A stretch of 64,000 bases of DNA, taken from contig QCIQ01000006.1 of NCBI GenBank assembly GCA_003216595.1, positions 1-64,000 of the forward strand. The letters run 5' to 3'. The DNA is from Prochlorococcus sp. AG-402-M18 (lineage in GTDB: Bacteria > Cyanobacteriota > Cyanobacteriia > PCC-6307 > Cyanobiaceae). The notes under the pieces are model-generated. The model had not been told where the DNA came from. It did no database searches and worked only from the letters and a program-made list of their open reading frames with translations. The position numbers and the translations under genes are program-made. Below are positions 42,443-55,122 of this stretch, one piece after another (the first letter of the stretch is position 1; each line of letters opens with the position of its first letter).

Positions 42443-45244
42443 TCAATCCAATCCCATTAGACGCTCTGTGACTAGACGGACTTGCGCTTCTGACTCCGTT
42501 AAGTTTGCTATGCATTCCTCAACAACCTCTTTAGGTGCTTTATCAACAAAATTCTTATTTGCTAGACGTCCAGAGAGACTTTCTATTTCCTTTTGTGCTT
42601 TACTTAAATCTTTTTCAAGCCTTGATCGTAAAGAAGCTATGTCTATCAATCCTTCAATAGGAAGAACCACTTCTAGCTCTCCACTCACGCCGGCTAAAGC
42701 TTTCATAGAAGGTAATGATTTTGCTTCCTCTGGAGATAATATTTGAACTTCCTTAGCCTTAGTCAAAACAGCAATATCATTAATTGATGTTTTTAGAATA
42801 TTTCGCAAGACTTCCTTTCCAGAGACCAACATGACAGGAACTTTTTGAGAGGGTTTCAACCCAGCAACTGCTCGTAGATTGCGAATCAATCTGATAGAAG
42901 TAAATAAATCAGAGAAAGAACTCTCTAAATCAATATTCAAGTCTTGTTCATTTAATTTTGGCCAAGGCTGTAAAGCTAGAAATTGATCCTCAGGTAAACC
43001 AGTTAATCCATGCCAAAGCTCCTCGGTTAAATGAGGCATTAGAGGATGAAGCATAATCAAAAGATCACTTAAAACTTTGTATAAGATACTTTTCGCTATT
43101 TTTTGATCTAATAATTCATCAGGAGAAAAATTTTCTGAAGTATTCAATCGACGCTTGGTTAGTTCTAAATACCAATCACAAAAATCATTCCAAGCAAATT
43201 CATATAATCCCTTAGCTGCCTCTCCTAAAGCATAATTTTCATATCGATTAACAGTCTCACGATTGACTCGAGCAAGTCTTGATAAAATCCACTTATCTGA
43301 TAATTGCAACTTTGATAAATCATATTTCTCCAAATTTTCAAAATCTTGGGCCTCAAGATTGATAAGAGCAAATCTAGTTGCATTCCAAAGCTTATTAGCA
43401 AAATTTCTAGAGGCCTCAACCGTTGCTGAAGTTTGATTTTTACGATCAAAGTCAAGACGTATATCTTGTCCAGCGCCGGCAACTTCACGAACAAGAGCAA
43501 ACCTTAAAGCATCTGTTCCATATCTTTCTATGAGTAATAAAGGATCAATACCATTTCCTGCACTCTTACTCATCTTTCGATTCTGCTCATCTCTAACAAG
43601 TCCATGAATATAAACGTCAGAAAATGGCATCCTCTCCGTAAAGACTCCTGCCATCATTGTCATTCTTGCTACCCAAAAGAAAATAATGTCAAAGCCAGTA
43701 ACTAGTGTATTGGTGGGATACCACCGTTGAAAATCAGGATGAGTTTCATCAGGCCAACCTAATGTGGAGAAAGGCCATAATCCGCTAGAGAACCATGTAT
43801 CTAGAACATCTTCATCTTGCTCAATTTTGACTGAATCTCCATATTGTTCAAGTGCTAATTTCTTAGCTTCATCTTCTGTTCTAGCGACAATATACGGTGT
43901 TTCATTAACAACTTTATTATCTGTTTGACTAATCACAAACCAAGCCGGAATGCGATGTCCCCACCATAATTGTCTACTAATACACCAATCTCTGATATCA
44001 GTTAACCAATCTCGATAAACTTTTGACCATCTATTAGGAATAAATTTAGGTTGTCCTTTCTCAAAAAATTCAGAACAACTTTTTGCTAGAGGATCCATTT
44101 TGACAAACCACTGAGTTGACAACAATGGTTCTACTGGTACTTTCCCTCTGTCAGAGAAAGGGACACTATGTTTATAAGCTTCTATTTTGGTTAAAAGACC
44201 AATCTCCTTTAAAGAATCAATAACAGCTTCACGAGCTTCAAAACGATCCAAGCCTTCAAATTGACCTGCATTGTGATTCATTGTTCCTTTTTTAGTCATG
44301 ACTGTTATTTGAGGTAAGTCATGTCTCTGACCTATCTCAAAATCATTAGGATCATGCGCTGGAGTAACTTTGACACATCCAGTTCCAAAATCTTTATCTA
44401 CATGAGGGTCTCCAATAATGGGAATAGTCCTGCCAACTAGAGGCAAAGTAAGTTGCTCCCCTATGAGATCTTTATACCTTTCATCTGATGGGTTCACAGC
44501 AACTGCGACATCACCAAGCATCGTCTCAGGACGTGTAGTCGCTACTTCTAAGTAACTTATTTGTTTCGCACTTGATACAGATGATGTGACTAACGGATAT
44601 CGAAAATGCCACAGATGTCCATCTACTTCTTTCATTTCAACTTCTAAATCACTCACAGCCGAACCAGAAGCAGGGCACCAATTCACTAAATATTCTCCTC
44701 TATATATCAATCCTTTTTCATATAAACGAACAAATGCCTCGGAAACAGCTTTACTCAGGCCCTCATCCAATGTAAATCTCTCTCTACTCCAGTCTACGGA
44801 ATATCCTAAACGCTTTAATTGATCAACAATTCTTCCACCACTTTTTTCTTTCCACTCCCAAGCTTTTTCCAAAAAGGAAGCTCTACCAAGATCACGACGA
44901 TTTTTGCCTTCTTCCTTTAGTTGTCTCTCGAGAATAGTTTGAACCGCAATTGAGGCATGGTCTGTTCCTGGAAGACAAAGAACATTATTTCCTTTTAATC
45001 TCTTATACCTGACAACTGTATCGATCAAGGCAGTATTAAAAGCATGCCCCATATGCAGACTACCTGTGACATTTGGGGGAGGAATAACTACGGAGAATGG
45101 GTCTCCAGGGGCTGATGGATCAGGTTTAAAAGCTCCTTTTTCTTCCCAAGCTTTCTGCCAGCGATTTTCAGTACCAACTGGATCATATGTTTTAGGAAGC
45201 CCTGAGGCTTCAGATAATTTTGTAGTTTTTACCCGCTCGATCAC
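42443..45244 (-). CDS. valS: Valyl-tRNA synthetase
   Basis: ValS charges tRNA-Val. The 933-residue class I enzyme has the HIGH motif as [15 protein letters not shown] near residue 55, the editing domain ([17 protein letters not shown]), KMSKS as [13 protein letters not shown], the anticodon-binding helical domain, and a C-terminal coiled coil ([27 protein letters not shown]). Start GTG 45242-45244 gives a normal N-terminus reading [21 protein letters not shown] tRNA-Val gene lies about 1.2 kb upstream on the same strand. That is a coincidence of position unless shown otherwise. Confidence 0.98.
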   Translation of the reverse strand: MIERVKTTKLSEASGLPKTYDPVGTENRWQKAWEEKGAFKPDPSAPGDPFSVVIPPPNVTGSLHMGHAFNTALIDTVVRYKRLKGNNVLCLPGTDHASIAVQTILERQLKEEGKNRRDLGRASFLEKAWEWKEKSGGRIVDQLKRLGYSVDWSRERFTLDEGLSKAVSEAFVRLYEKGLIYRGEYLVNWCPASGSAVSDLEVEMKEVDGHLWHFRYPLVTSSVSSAKQISYLEVATTRPETMLGDVAVAVNPSDERYKDLIGEQLTLPLVGRTIPIIGDPHVDKDFGTGCVKVTPAHDPNDFEIGQRHDLPQITVMTKKGTMNHNAGQFEGLDRFEAREAVIDSLKEIGLLTKIEAYKHSVPFSDRGKVPVEPLLSTQWFVKMDPLAKSCSEFFEKGQPKFIPNRWSKVYRDWLTDIRDWCISRQLWWGHRIPAWFVISQTDNKVVNETPYIVARTEDEAKKLALEQYGDSVKIEQDEDVLDTWFSSGLWPFSTLGWPDETHPDFQRWYPTNTLVTGFDIIFFWVARMTMMAGVFTERMPFSDVYIHGLVRDEQNRKMSKSAGNGIDPLLLIERYGTDALRFALVREVAGAGQDIRLDFDRKNQTSATVEASRNFANKLWNATRFALINLEAQDFENLEKYDLSKLQLSDKWILSRLARVNRETVNRYENYALGEAAKGLYEFAWNDFCDWYLELTKRRLNTSENFSPDELLDQKIAKSILYKVLSDLLIMLHPLMPHLTEELWHGLTGLPEDQFLALQPWPKLNEQDLNIDLESSFSDLFTSIRLIRNLRAVAGLKPSQKVPVMLVSGKEVLRNILKTSINDIAVLTKAKEVQILSPEEAKSLPSMKALAGVSGELEVVLPIEGLIDIASLRSRLEKDLSKAQKEIESLSGRLANKNFVDKAPKEVVEECIANLTESEAQVRLVTERLMGLD

Positions 45245-45317
45245 AGAAAAAAAAAGTGTTTAATTTAATTTACTCATTCCCGACAAAAGTTTTACATCAT
45301 TCTTGCTTTTCCTAAAT

Positions 45318-45782
45318 TCAAATGTCACTTTTCACGTTCCAAGGAATCGAAACTATTGAGTCATGCCTTTCCCATGCAGCCGAAGATAAAGAAACCTTTT
45401 CACTTAAACCAATCATTTGTAAAGCTTGAACTATATCGTTATCAACAATCTCCTTATCTATAGTTATGGGCAAAATGAAAACTTGACCTTCTGCGGGGTC
45501 AGCCATCACATGTAATGACAAATCTTCTAAAACTCTTTCAAAAAATATTTTTCTCATTCGACTTGTTAAGGGAGAACCCATAGCTTGCGCAAACAATTCC
45601 AGGCTTTCTTTGTCTCCAGAAAGCCCACAATTTAAACTTAACCAGATTAAAAATTTAACCCAGCTATCCACGCTCCAAAGTGGCTGAAAGCTATCTCGCT
45701 TACTATAAATTAATTCCATCAATGCGAATTCAAATGCTTTTGCTTGAATAGAAGTGCGAGATATTTGTTCCATAGAAGACAT
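45318..45782 (-). CDS. Hypothetical protein
   Basis: I do not recognise this 154-residue protein. The first ATG is 45780-45782; a TTG nine bases upstream is also open. It appears helical, with WVKFLIWLSLNCGLSGDKESLELFAQAMG and SRMRKIFFERVLEDLSLHVMADPAEGQVFILPI. The C-terminus has ALQMIGLSEKVSLSSAAWERHDSIVSIPW. No catalytic motif or membrane helix is clear. It lies upstream of valS on the same strand and divergent from a small acidic protein gene. Composition matches its neighbours. Confidence 0.6.
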   Translation of the reverse strand: MSSMEQISRTSIQAKAFEFALMELIYSKRDSFQPLWSVDSWVKFLIWLSLNCGLSGDKESLELFAQAMGSPLTSRMRKIFFERVLEDLSLHVMADPAEGQVFILPITIDKEIVDNDIVQALQMIGLSEKVSLSSAAWERHDSIVSIPWNVKSDI

Positions 45783-45836
45783 TTTCTCCAACTACAGCCA
45801 AACTAGTGTTTATTGTTCATTATCTGTTTATTTGTC

Positions 45837-46088
45837 ATGGATCTGAACGACCCTGAACTTGAGTTCTCCGATCTTGTCTACGCATATCAAAGCTGGGTAA
45901 TTGCTGTAATCAACGATGAAAAATTAAATAGTAAGGAAAAGTTGCTTACAGAAGAAATATCGGATGATGCTTTAAATGCTATGAGATTCTTACCGGGTGA
46001 AGTAACTAGCGCAATTGAGACAAGCTTAGCTCGCGTCTATGAAGTTGATTCTGATGAACTCTCTTCAATCTTGTTTCCAGAAGAATAG
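45837..46088 (+). CDS. Small acidic hypothetical protein
   Basis: An 83-residue acidic protein starts at ATG 45837 (a longer frame from 45813 adds an implausible hydrophobic leader). It begins MDLNDPELEFSDLVYAYQSWV and ends EVDSDELSSILFPEE, with a central helix EEISDDALNAMRFLPGEVTSAIETSLARVYE. No family is recognised. It is divergent from the 154-residue unknown and convergent on the IscA-like gene. It could be a small protein-binding factor, but there is no evidence for a specific partner. Confidence 0.6.
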   Translation: MDLNDPELEFSDLVYAYQSWVIAVINDEKLNSKEKLLTEEISDDALNAMRFLPGEVTSAIETSLARVYEVDSDELSSILFPEE

Positions 46089-46117
46089 AGTCAAAATTCT
46101 CTAGTTGTTTTCAGAAA

Positions 46118-46468
46118 TTATTGAGCTTTTGAAAGTTTTCTAAAACCTGATCCACATGGAGAAGCTTCTGCCCCTTTTGGGGTGCTAATTAGAAATCCAC
46201 CTCCACTTAAATCACCAAAATAATTCAGCTTTAGACCTTGAAAAAATAGGACTTGATCTTGGCGAGCATACAAAGTGATCCCATCTCCTCTAGCGAGTGG
46301 AACACCATCGTTCTTTCCCGGTCTAATTCTGATAAATTTCCAGCCCTCTCCGCATTTATCATCCAATAAATCAATATGCATAACTCCAGGAGTTCCAGTA
46401 AAAGCAGCTTGCCTGTTTAACTCTGCGACTGCTGTTGCTGAAATTTTTAACCCAGGACCATTTTGCAT
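46118..46468 (-). CDS. IscA/HesB-like A-type carrier, atypical cysteine set
   Basis: The 116-residue protein has the A-type iron-sulfur carrier outline: LKISATAVAELNRQ at the start, a first cysteine in DDKCGEGWKFIRI, a middle region with LYARQDQVLFFQGLKLNYFGDLSGGGFLISTP, and a C-terminal SPCGSGF. True IscA/SufA proteins have Cys near position 35 and a terminal CGCG; here the last pair is CGSG, so one ligand is missing. Its carrier activity is therefore uncertain, and it may bind iron differently. The start is ATG 46466-46468. tRNA-Val lies 19 bases upstream on the same strand. Confidence 0.75.
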   Translation of the reverse strand: MQNGPGLKISATAVAELNRQAAFTGTPGVMHIDLLDDKCGEGWKFIRIRPGKNDGVPLARGDGITLYARQDQVLFFQGLKLNYFGDLSGGGFLISTPKGAEASPCGSGFRKLSKAQ

Positions 46469-46487
46469 AAATGAAGAAAAATTTAAA

Positions 46488-46559
<72 letters not shown>

Positions 46560-46699
46560 ATACAATTTTTAGTCCTTTGACTAATTCATTTACTTTATAC
46601 CTCAAGCTGCTCTCTTGTTGAGAATTAATCATAATTAGATCAACGATTCATAAAAAATCGTTTCTGAGCTTAGTCAGAGTTCTCTCAAGACAACTAGCA

Positions 46700-47512
46700 A
46701 TGACAAACACAAACCAAATAAATACAGAAGATAAAATGAATAAACTCCTTGAAATAGTTTCAGACCTCAGAGATCCAATCAATGGATGTCCTTGGGATCT
46801 AAATCAAACACATCTGTCCTTGGTCCCATATGTTTTAGAGGAAGCCTATGAAGTTACTCACGCAATACGAGAAGACAATCCTGATGAATTAAAAGAAGAG
46901 CTTGGAGATCTCTTACTACAAATAATTTTGCATGCTCAAATAGCAAAAGAAAAAAACTTATTTGATATAACAGACATCATTGACATAATCACTAAAAAAC
47001 TGATTCGAAGGCATCCGCATGTATTTCAAAATAAAGCAAAAGTTAGTATCAAAGAAGTAGAAAACTCATGGGAACAAATCAAGACTAATGAAAAACCATT
47101 AAATAATTCAAAAACCCCAATAAGTGACCGATTGAAATTAAAAATAAGACCACAACCTTCTACTAAAGCAGCACTGATTATCTCCAAAAGAGCTTCAAAA
47201 AACGGATTCGAATGGGAAACAATTGATCAAATCTGGGATAAATTATATGAAGAATTAGAAGAATTAAAAGATGCATTAAAAAAAGAAAAGACTTCCGATG
47301 CTGAAGCTGAAATAGGAGACGTATTATTCACATTGATAAATATTGCAAGATGGAATAAAATATCTATAGAAGAAGGATTAGCAAAAACTAATAAAAGATT
47401 CTTAGAGCGATTAACTTACATAGAAGAAAATATAGAGGGCGAATTACATTCGCAATCAAAAAAGAAATTAGAGAAATACTGGAAATTAGCAAAGATGAAT
47501 CTCAATCATTAA
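46700..47512 (+). CDS. mazG: Nucleoside triphosphate pyrophosphohydrolase MazG
   Basis: MazG hydrolyses NTPs to NMPs and pyrophosphate, a house-cleaning activity. The 270-residue two-domain form has the first MazG domain with [12 protein letters not shown] and [30 protein letters not shown], supplying the metal-binding ExxE and ExxD pairs. The second domain has [36 protein letters not shown]. This is the full-length chromosomal form, not the short phage-encoded MazG of marine cyanophages. speE starts 11 bases downstream. Confidence 0.95.
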   Translation: MTNTNQINTEDKMNKLLEIVSDLRDPINGCPWDLNQTHLSLVPYVLEEAYEVTHAIREDNPDELKEELGDLLLQIILHAQIAKEKNLFDITDIIDIITKKLIRRHPHVFQNKAKVSIKEVENSWEQIKTNEKPLNNSKTPISDRLKLKIRPQPSTKAALIISKRASKNGFEWETIDQIWDKLYEELEELKDALKKEKTSDAEAEIGDVLFTLINIARWNKISIEEGLAKTNKRFLERLTYIEENIEGELHSQSKKKLEKYWKLAKMNLNH

Positions 47513-47522
47513 TATTATAATT

Positions 47523-48389
47523 ATGAATAATAAACTAAAAACAACCTTAGAATGGCTTGACGAATATCATCAAGGAGTTAGGTATGGATTACAGGGAAAA
47601 TTAATACTAGAGGAGTCTAGTACTTTCCAAAAAATTACCATCTATGAAAGCAAACGATATGGCAAGGCACTATTACTTGATGATTGTTGGATGACAGCAG
47701 AAAAGTCTGAAAAGTGGTATCACGAATGTCTAATTCATCCTGCATTATGTTCTTCTACTCAAATAGATAATATTTTAATTATTGGAGGAGGCGATGGGGG
47801 TAGTGCAAAAGAATGTTTAAAATATAAAGAGGTTAAGTCTATCGATTTAGTTGAAATCGATATAAGAGTTATTGAATTAAGTCAAAAGTATTTACCTACT
47901 ATTGGAGGAAATGCATGGTCTGATTCAAGATTGAATTTACAAATCAAGAATGGCATTGATTGGGTAAAACATATAAAAGAGAATGCATATGATGTGATTA
48001 TTATTGATGGCGCAGATCCTGTTGGACCGGCCAAAGGGTTATTCGGCAATTCTTTTCTCAAAGATTGCCAACGAATACTTAAACCAGGAGGTGTTTTGGC
48101 AACACAAAGTGAATCGCCAGAATCTTTTCAGGAAATTCATATAAATATTGTCAAAGTTCTTCGTGAAATTTTTGACTACGCTGATCCAATGTATGGATCT
48201 GTATCCATATACCCAAGCGGTTTATGGAGCTGGACATTTGCATCTATGGAAAAGCCAAAATATATCTATCCAAAAAAAAGTCGCGTGGAAGAGATCTCCA
48301 AAAATTGTCAGATTTGGAGCGAACGATGGCAACAAGGTGCATTTAACACTATTCCTGCATTTATCGAAAGGGAGCTCGCAAAAACATGA
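47523..48389 (+). CDS. speE: Spermidine synthase-like aminopropyltransferase
   Basis: SpeE transfers an aminopropyl group from decarboxylated SAM to putrescine. The 288-residue protein has [17 protein letters not shown] as the SAM-type motif, [16 protein letters not shown], and [14 protein letters not shown], the usual catalytic Asp loop. The start is ATG 47523. Its stop overlaps the agmatinase start by 4 bases (48386-48389), so synthesis of putrescine and spermidine is coupled in one operon. Some relatives use agmatine or cadaverine, so the exact product is inferred. Confidence 0.92.
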   Translation: MNNKLKTTLEWLDEYHQGVRYGLQGKLILEESSTFQKITIYESKRYGKALLLDDCWMTAEKSEKWYHECLIHPALCSSTQIDNILIIGGGDGGSAKECLKYKEVKSIDLVEIDIRVIELSQKYLPTIGGNAWSDSRLNLQIKNGIDWVKHIKENAYDVIIIDGADPVGPAKGLFGNSFLKDCQRILKPGGVLATQSESPESFQEIHINIVKVLREIFDYADPMYGSVSIYPSGLWSWTFASMEKPKYIYPKKSRVEEISKNCQIWSERWQQGAFNTIPAFIERELAKT

Positions 48390-49285
48390 CCAAATCCAAC
48401 CCCAAAGATCTATCATTATTTAATAACGATGGTGCAATATTTCTTGGTGCACAAAGAGGTATCGATCAATGCAGAGTGTCGCTATTAGGCGTTCCTTATG
48501 ATGGAACTTGTTGCTTTAGACCTGGTGCAAGATTTGGTCCTTCTGCTGTTAGGGAAGATAGTTATGGAATTGAAACATATTGTCCGCAATTAAATTTAGA
48601 TTTAGAAGATATAAACTTTGCTGATGTTGGTTCATTAGATGTTCCCCTTGGAGATGCAAAGTTAACACTCTCTTACATAAAAGATGCGACAGATATTTTA
48701 CTTAAAAATAATTTAAAACCTCTTATTATTGGTGGAGAGCATTCAATAACAAGTGGGGTGATTCAATCAATAATTAATAATTATCCTGAATTAATTATGC
48801 TTCAATTAGATGCTCATGCTGACCTTAGAGATGAATGGTTAGGTAGTAAATTTAGTCATGCATGTACTATGAAAAGATGTTTAGAAATACTACCGACCAA
48901 AAAGATCTTTCAAATAGGAATAAGAAGTGGAACAAAATCAGAATTTCTTGAAATGCATAATACTAAAAGATTAATTCAACATACTTTGGGAGAGAATGCA
49001 AAATCTTTAGAAGAGGCTCTAAAAAGTTTTAAAGGAACACCAATCTATTTAACTTTTGATTTAGATTGGTTTGATCCATCTATAATGCCTGGAACAGGCA
49101 CTCCTGAGCCAGGAGGCTATTTCTGGGGAGATTTTGCAGCAATAATAGATGTGATTAAATCTCATAACTTAATTGGGGCTGATGTAGTCGAATTATCTCC
49201 CAAATTAGATAACACTGGTATCAGTAGCATCCTTGCTGCAAAAGTTATACGTTCATTAATTATGTTATTGGACAAATCATCCTAA
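48386..49285 (+). CDS. speB: Agmatinase-type ureohydrolase
   Basis: SpeB hydrolyses agmatine to putrescine and urea. The 299-residue protein has the binuclear manganese motifs: GGEHS near residue 117, [11 protein letters not shown], and [21 protein letters not shown]. The 4-base overlap with speE supports a polyamine role. Cyanobacterial ureohydrolases also include guanidine hydrolases, so agmatine specificity rests on context. The start is ATG 48386. Confidence 0.9.
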   Translation: MTKSNPKDLSLFNNDGAIFLGAQRGIDQCRVSLLGVPYDGTCCFRPGARFGPSAVREDSYGIETYCPQLNLDLEDINFADVGSLDVPLGDAKLTLSYIKDATDILLKNNLKPLIIGGEHSITSGVIQSIINNYPELIMLQLDAHADLRDEWLGSKFSHACTMKRCLEILPTKKIFQIGIRSGTKSEFLEMHNTKRLIQHTLGENAKSLEEALKSFKGTPIYLTFDLDWFDPSIMPGTGTPEPGGYFWGDFAAIIDVIKSHNLIGADVVELSPKLDNTGISSILAAKVIRSLIMLLDKSS

Positions 49286-49304
49286 AAAATTTGAATTACA
49301 ATTC

Positions 49305-49520
49305 TCATTCAACTAATACCTTTCCAAAATCGAGTTGTTGATGAACAAATTTTTCAGAAATCCTTGGGAAATTAGGTTCTTTTTTTATCCAATGACCACA
49401 AGAAACAAATGAAGATATCTCAGAATGTATTTTTATCTTTCTAAGTTTGCACCAAGAGAATGAATCAAAATGACATGAAACACACTGATTGCAGCTCCTA
49501 CAAGATCTTTTTGCAGTCAT
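49305..49520 (-). CDS. Small cysteine-rich hypothetical protein
   Basis: A 71-residue frame with start ATG 49518-49520 shows a dense metal-site pattern: CRSCNQCVSCHFDSFSWC near the N-terminus, then SCGHWI. The C-x2-C-x2-C-x2-C spacing followed by WCKLRKIKIH and SCGHW looks like a zinc or iron-sulfur module. I do not recognise the family. It lies tail to tail with speB and divergent from gcvT across 130 bases. The ordered cysteines argue against a chance ORF. Confidence 0.6.
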   Translation of the reverse strand: MTAKRSCRSCNQCVSCHFDSFSWCKLRKIKIHSEISSFVSCGHWIKKEPNFPRISEKFVHQQLDFGKVLVE

Positions 49521-49650
49521 TAAGTCTTAACCCAAGACTCATAGAGTAGTAAAACTTTCCGGATCGAGCCACAAAGCATTAAATTTAGTTTTAGAAATTC
49601 TTATAGGTTCACGTTATCACTTGTGAATTTCTTTTACTGTTCAAGAAAAA

Positions 49651-50769
49651 ATGAAATTACTGCAAACTCCTCTTTATCAAGAATGCAAAAGATTAGGCGG
49701 TAAAATGATCCCTTTTGCAAATTGGGAAATGCCTGTTAGTTTTTCTGGGTTAATAGAAGAACACAATGCAGTAAGAAAAAATGTCGGAATGTTCGACATA
49801 TCTCACATGGGTGTTGTCCAATTAAAAGGTAAAAATATCAAAAGCGCATTACAAAATTTAGTTCCCTCAGACATATTTCGAATAGGACCTGGTGAAGCGT
49901 GTTATACAGTTTTTTTAAAAGAAAATGGAGGAATTCAAGACGATCTAATCATTTATGATCAAGGAATTTTAGATACAAAAGAAGAAAGTATAGTTCTAGT
50001 AATTAATGCCGCAAGAAAAGAGTCTGACATTGAATGGTTGAGTTCAAATCTTTCTAAAAAGGAAATCACAATATCCGAATTCATGCCAGAGGGTGCATTA
50101 ATTGCCATCCAAGGTCCAGAATCAATCCATACGTTTGAGAAAATTCTTCAAGAGCCTTTATCAGATTTGCCACGTTTTGGTCACAAAACTATTACCTCCA
50201 ATTCCAATATAATAAATTCACAAGAATCAATTTTTATTGCCCGAACTGGTTATACAGGAGAGGAAGGGTTCGAATTTTTGTCATCGCCTGAAACAGCCAA
50301 TTCCATCTGGAAAAGCCTAATTGCGTCAGGAGTTACTCCATGCGGGCTTGGAGCAAGAGATACATTGCGATTAGAAGCTTCCATGCATTTATATGGCAAC
50401 GATATCAACTTAGATACCACTCCCTTTGAAGCTGGCTTGGGTTGGTTAGTTCATTTAGAAATGCCTAATGATTTTATAGGTAGGAAAGCTCTAGAAAAAC
50501 AGGCCGAAGATGGAACTCGGAAAAAACTTGTTGGTATTAAGGTCCAGGGTAAAGGAATCGCAAGAAAAGGATATCCAGTTTTATACAACAGCGAGACTGT
50601 TGGGCAAGTAACTAGCGGAACTTGGTCTCCAACATTGAAAGAACCTATAGCTCTTGCTTATGTCCCTAGCGAAATTGCAAAAATAAATACTCAATTAGAA
50701 GTAGAAATTAGAGGGAAAAAACATCCTGCAATCATCGTAAAAAGACCTTTCTACAGAAAAGGTTTTTGA
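49651..50769 (+). CDS. gcvT: Aminomethyltransferase, glycine cleavage T protein
   Basis: GcvT moves the aminomethyl carbon from the H protein to tetrahydrofolate and releases ammonia. The 372-residue protein has MIPFANWEMPVSFSGLIEEHNAVRKNVGMFDISHMG at its start, ARTGYTGEEGFEF, GARDTLRLEASMHLYGNDI (catalytic Asp region), and TSGTWSPTLKEPIALAYV. It completes the system of gcvP and gcvH at 26779-30174. I looked for a glycine riboswitch in the 130-base leader and did not see one. The start is ATG 49651. Confidence 0.97.
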   Translation: MKLLQTPLYQECKRLGGKMIPFANWEMPVSFSGLIEEHNAVRKNVGMFDISHMGVVQLKGKNIKSALQNLVPSDIFRIGPGEACYTVFLKENGGIQDDLIIYDQGILDTKEESIVLVINAARKESDIEWLSSNLSKKEITISEFMPEGALIAIQGPESIHTFEKILQEPLSDLPRFGHKTITSNSNIINSQESIFIARTGYTGEEGFEFLSSPETANSIWKSLIASGVTPCGLGARDTLRLEASMHLYGNDINLDTTPFEAGLGWLVHLEMPNDFIGRKALEKQAEDGTRKKLVGIKVQGKGIARKGYPVLYNSETVGQVTSGTWSPTLKEPIALAYVPSEIAKINTQLEVEIRGKKHPAIIVKRPFYRKGF

Positions 50770-50843
50770 GCAAGTAGAAACTGTGTTGTGCATAAAAGCC
50801 GGTCTTTATGGGAAACTCATTATTCATGATGATTGAGAATTTC

Positions 50844-52664
50844 ATGCGCAATAAGACTTGTGGAGAATTACGAGCTTCCGCAATTGGCGCAAATGTTCAA
50901 CTATGTGGTTGGGTTGATCGCAGGAGAGATCATGGCGGAGTAATTTTTATTGATCTAAGAGACCGCTCTGGAACAATTCAAATAACAGTTGATCCAGATC
51001 AAGGTCAAGATCTTTTTAACATCGCTGAAAGTCTTAGAAATGAGACTGTGCTTCAAATCAATGGATTAGTGAGAGCAAGACCTGAAGAAGCTATTAATAC
51101 AAAAATCCCAACCGGTGAAGTAGAAGTTTTAGCTGAAAAGATAAAAATTCTGAATGCTGTTAGTAGTACACTCCCATTCTCAGTTTCAATTCATGATGAA
51201 GAGAGTGTTAAAGAAGAAACCAGGCTGAGGCATAGATATTTGGATCTAAGAAGAGAGAGAATGAATAAAAATCTTCGATTGAGACATAACACAGTTAAAG
51301 CGGCTAGAAGTTTTCTTGAAAACGAAGGATTTATAGAAGTTGAAACACCTATTTTGACTCGATCAACTCCTGAAGGAGCAAGAGATTACTTAGTCCCCTC
51401 ACGTGTATGCGGTGGCGAATTTTTTGCATTGCCGCAATCACCACAATTATTCAAGCAATTATTGATGGTTGGTGGCATTGAACGTTACTACCAAGTTGCA
51501 CGATGTTTTCGTGATGAGGATTTACGGGCAGACAGGCAACCAGAATTTACTCAATTAGATATTGAAATGAGTTTTATGGAGGAAAAAGAAATAATTGCGT
51601 TAAATGAGAAGTTGATCGTAAACATCTGGAAAAAAATTAAGGGGATTGATCTCCCTACTCCATTTCCAAGGATGACTTGGCAAGAGGCTATGGATAGGTT
51701 TGGGACTGACAGACCTGATACTCGATATGGAATGGAACTTGTTAACACAAGTGATTTATTTTCCAAAAGTGGCTTTAAAGTTTTTTCAAATGCTATTTCT
51801 TCTGGTGGATGCGTAAAATGCATCACTATTGAGGAGGGAAATAATTTAATTAGTAATGTCAGAATAAAACCAGGTGGAGATATTTTTAGCGAAGCCCAAA
51901 AGGCTGGTGCTGGCGGACTAGCATTTATTAGAGTCCGAGACAATGAAGAAGTCGATACTATAGGAGCCATCAAAGATAATTTAACTATCTCACAAATAAA
52001 AGAACTACTATCAAAAACCCAAGCGAAAGCTGGTGATCTAATCCTTTTTGGCGCAGGACCGACAAATATTGTTAATAGAACCTTAGATAGAGTCCGTCAA
52101 TTTATTGCCGAAGATCTAAAAATCATCTCAGACAACGGATTAAAAATACAATGGAATTTTCTTTGGGTCACTGATTTTCCTATGTTTGAATTCAATTCTG
52201 ATGAAAATCGTCTTGAGGCAATTCATCATCCCTTCTGTGCTCCAAAGCCTGAAGATATTGGTGAAGCAGAAAACTTATGGAAAGATAAATTACCCCAGTC
52301 AAAGGCTCAGGCGTATGATCTAGTGCTAAATGGACTAGAAATTGGTGGAGGATCTTTAAGAATTCACAACTCGGAACTTCAAAAAACTGTACTTGAAGTA
52401 ATTGGCCTATCTAAAAATGAAGCAGAAGAGCAATTCGGTTTTTTAATTGATGCACTTTCAATGGGTGCTCCTCCACATGGTGGGATTGCATTTGGACTTG
52501 ACAGAATAGTTATGCTTTTAGCCAATGAAGAATCGATTAGAGATACTATTGCTTTTCCAAAAACGCAACAAGCTCGTTGTTCCATGGCTAAAGCCCCTGC
52601 AAACGTAGAAAAGAAACAATTAGAAGACCTCCATATAGCCTCGACTTGGATCGAACCTGAGTGA
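50844..52664 (+). CDS. aspS: Aspartyl-tRNA synthetase
   Basis: AspS charges tRNA-Asp. The start chosen is ATG 50844, giving [15 protein letters not shown] and 606 residues, because earlier in-frame starts add a Met/Phe-rich leader not found in the family. It has the OB anticodon domain with [21 protein letters not shown], class II motif 2 in [20 protein letters not shown], the bacterial GAD insertion, and motif 3 AFGLDRI. It follows gcvT by about 75 bases on the same strand. Confidence 0.97.
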   Translation: MRNKTCGELRASAIGANVQLCGWVDRRRDHGGVIFIDLRDRSGTIQITVDPDQGQDLFNIAESLRNETVLQINGLVRARPEEAINTKIPTGEVEVLAEKIKILNAVSSTLPFSVSIHDEESVKEETRLRHRYLDLRRERMNKNLRLRHNTVKAARSFLENEGFIEVETPILTRSTPEGARDYLVPSRVCGGEFFALPQSPQLFKQLLMVGGIERYYQVARCFRDEDLRADRQPEFTQLDIEMSFMEEKEIIALNEKLIVNIWKKIKGIDLPTPFPRMTWQEAMDRFGTDRPDTRYGMELVNTSDLFSKSGFKVFSNAISSGGCVKCITIEEGNNLISNVRIKPGGDIFSEAQKAGAGGLAFIRVRDNEEVDTIGAIKDNLTISQIKELLSKTQAKAGDLILFGAGPTNIVNRTLDRVRQFIAEDLKIISDNGLKIQWNFLWVTDFPMFEFNSDENRLEAIHHPFCAPKPEDIGEAENLWKDKLPQSKAQAYDLVLNGLEIGGGSLRIHNSELQKTVLEVIGLSKNEAEEQFGFLIDALSMGAPPHGGIAFGLDRIVMLLANEESIRDTIAFPKTQQARCSMAKAPANVEKKQLEDLHIASTWIEPE

Positions 52665-52767
52665 ATTGATAGAAATTAGCGGCAAAAACATTATCCTAAA
52701 AAGTAAATATGTAAATTTCTTGGCGTTTAGCTGGATCAAGGTAGCTTAAAGAATGATTGAAAAGTAA

Positions 52768-54435
<1,668 letters not shown>

Positions 54436-55077
54436 ATGAAACCATCTCTACCAGTAGTGGAATGTTTTCATTCTCTACAAGGAGAAGGAGAACATGCTGG
54501 TAGAAGCGCTTACTTCATCAGATTAGCTAGTTGCAAAGTTGGATGTCCTTGGTGTGATACGAAAGATTCATGGAATTCAGAACTACATCCACAACAAAGT
54601 TTGATAGATTTATCTATTAGCACCGCCAAAGCCCAAAAAGAAGGTGCAGCTTTTGTTGTGATCACTGGAGGCGAACCACTACATCATAATTTGGATGATC
54701 TCTGCAGAGAAATTAGAAAATCTACGCTCACTCTAAAGAAAGCGTCTATTCCAATTCATCTAGAAACCAGTGGAGTAGATATGCTAAGTGGCAATCCAGA
54801 TTGGATCACATTATCGCCTAAACGACATTCTCCTCCACGCCTTGATACTCTTTTATCTTGCCAAGAGTTGAAAGTTGTTATCCAGAACACTGAAGATTTA
54901 CATTTCGCAAAAAAAATGGCTGATTTAATAAAAGACAATGGAAAAATTAAACCTCAATTATTTTTACAAGCAGGATGGGAAAATGAAGAGGGGCAAGCAC
55001 TTGCAATCAAGTTTGTAAAAAACAATCCGGATTGGAGATTAAGTATGCAAACTCATAAATGGCTAGGTGTACTCTGA
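54436..55077 (+). CDS. queE: 7-carboxy-7-deazaguanine synthase
   Basis: QueE is the radical-SAM enzyme that makes 7-carboxy-7-deazaguanine in queuosine synthesis. The 213-residue protein starts immediately after pyrG. It has the cluster motif CKVGCPWCD (C-x3-C-x2-C) near residue 33, the N-terminal PVVECFHSLQGEGEHAG and the GGEPLHH SAM loop. queC, the next pathway enzyme, follows after 45 bases. Confidence 0.95.
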   Translation: MKPSLPVVECFHSLQGEGEHAGRSAYFIRLASCKVGCPWCDTKDSWNSELHPQQSLIDLSISTAKAQKEGAAFVVITGGEPLHHNLDDLCREIRKSTLTLKKASIPIHLETSGVDMLSGNPDWITLSPKRHSPPRLDTLLSCQELKVVIQNTEDLHFAKKMADLIKDNGKIKPQLFLQAGWENEEGQALAIKFVKNNPDWRLSMQTHKWLGVL

Positions 55078-55122
55078 CCATCTTTATACATAAGATTTTG
55101 TCTAGATTTAAAAACAAAAATA

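Noticed and set aside
46642-46662. AACGATT/AATCGTT hairpin before mazG
   Set aside because: It is a 7-bp stem with no T-run and no gene end nearby on the plus strand; probably chance.
49521-49650. Possible glycine or glutamine riboswitch before gcvT
   Set aside because: I looked for the conserved cores and found only a short 5-bp stem (TTCAC/GTGAA near 49608-49636). That is too little to call.
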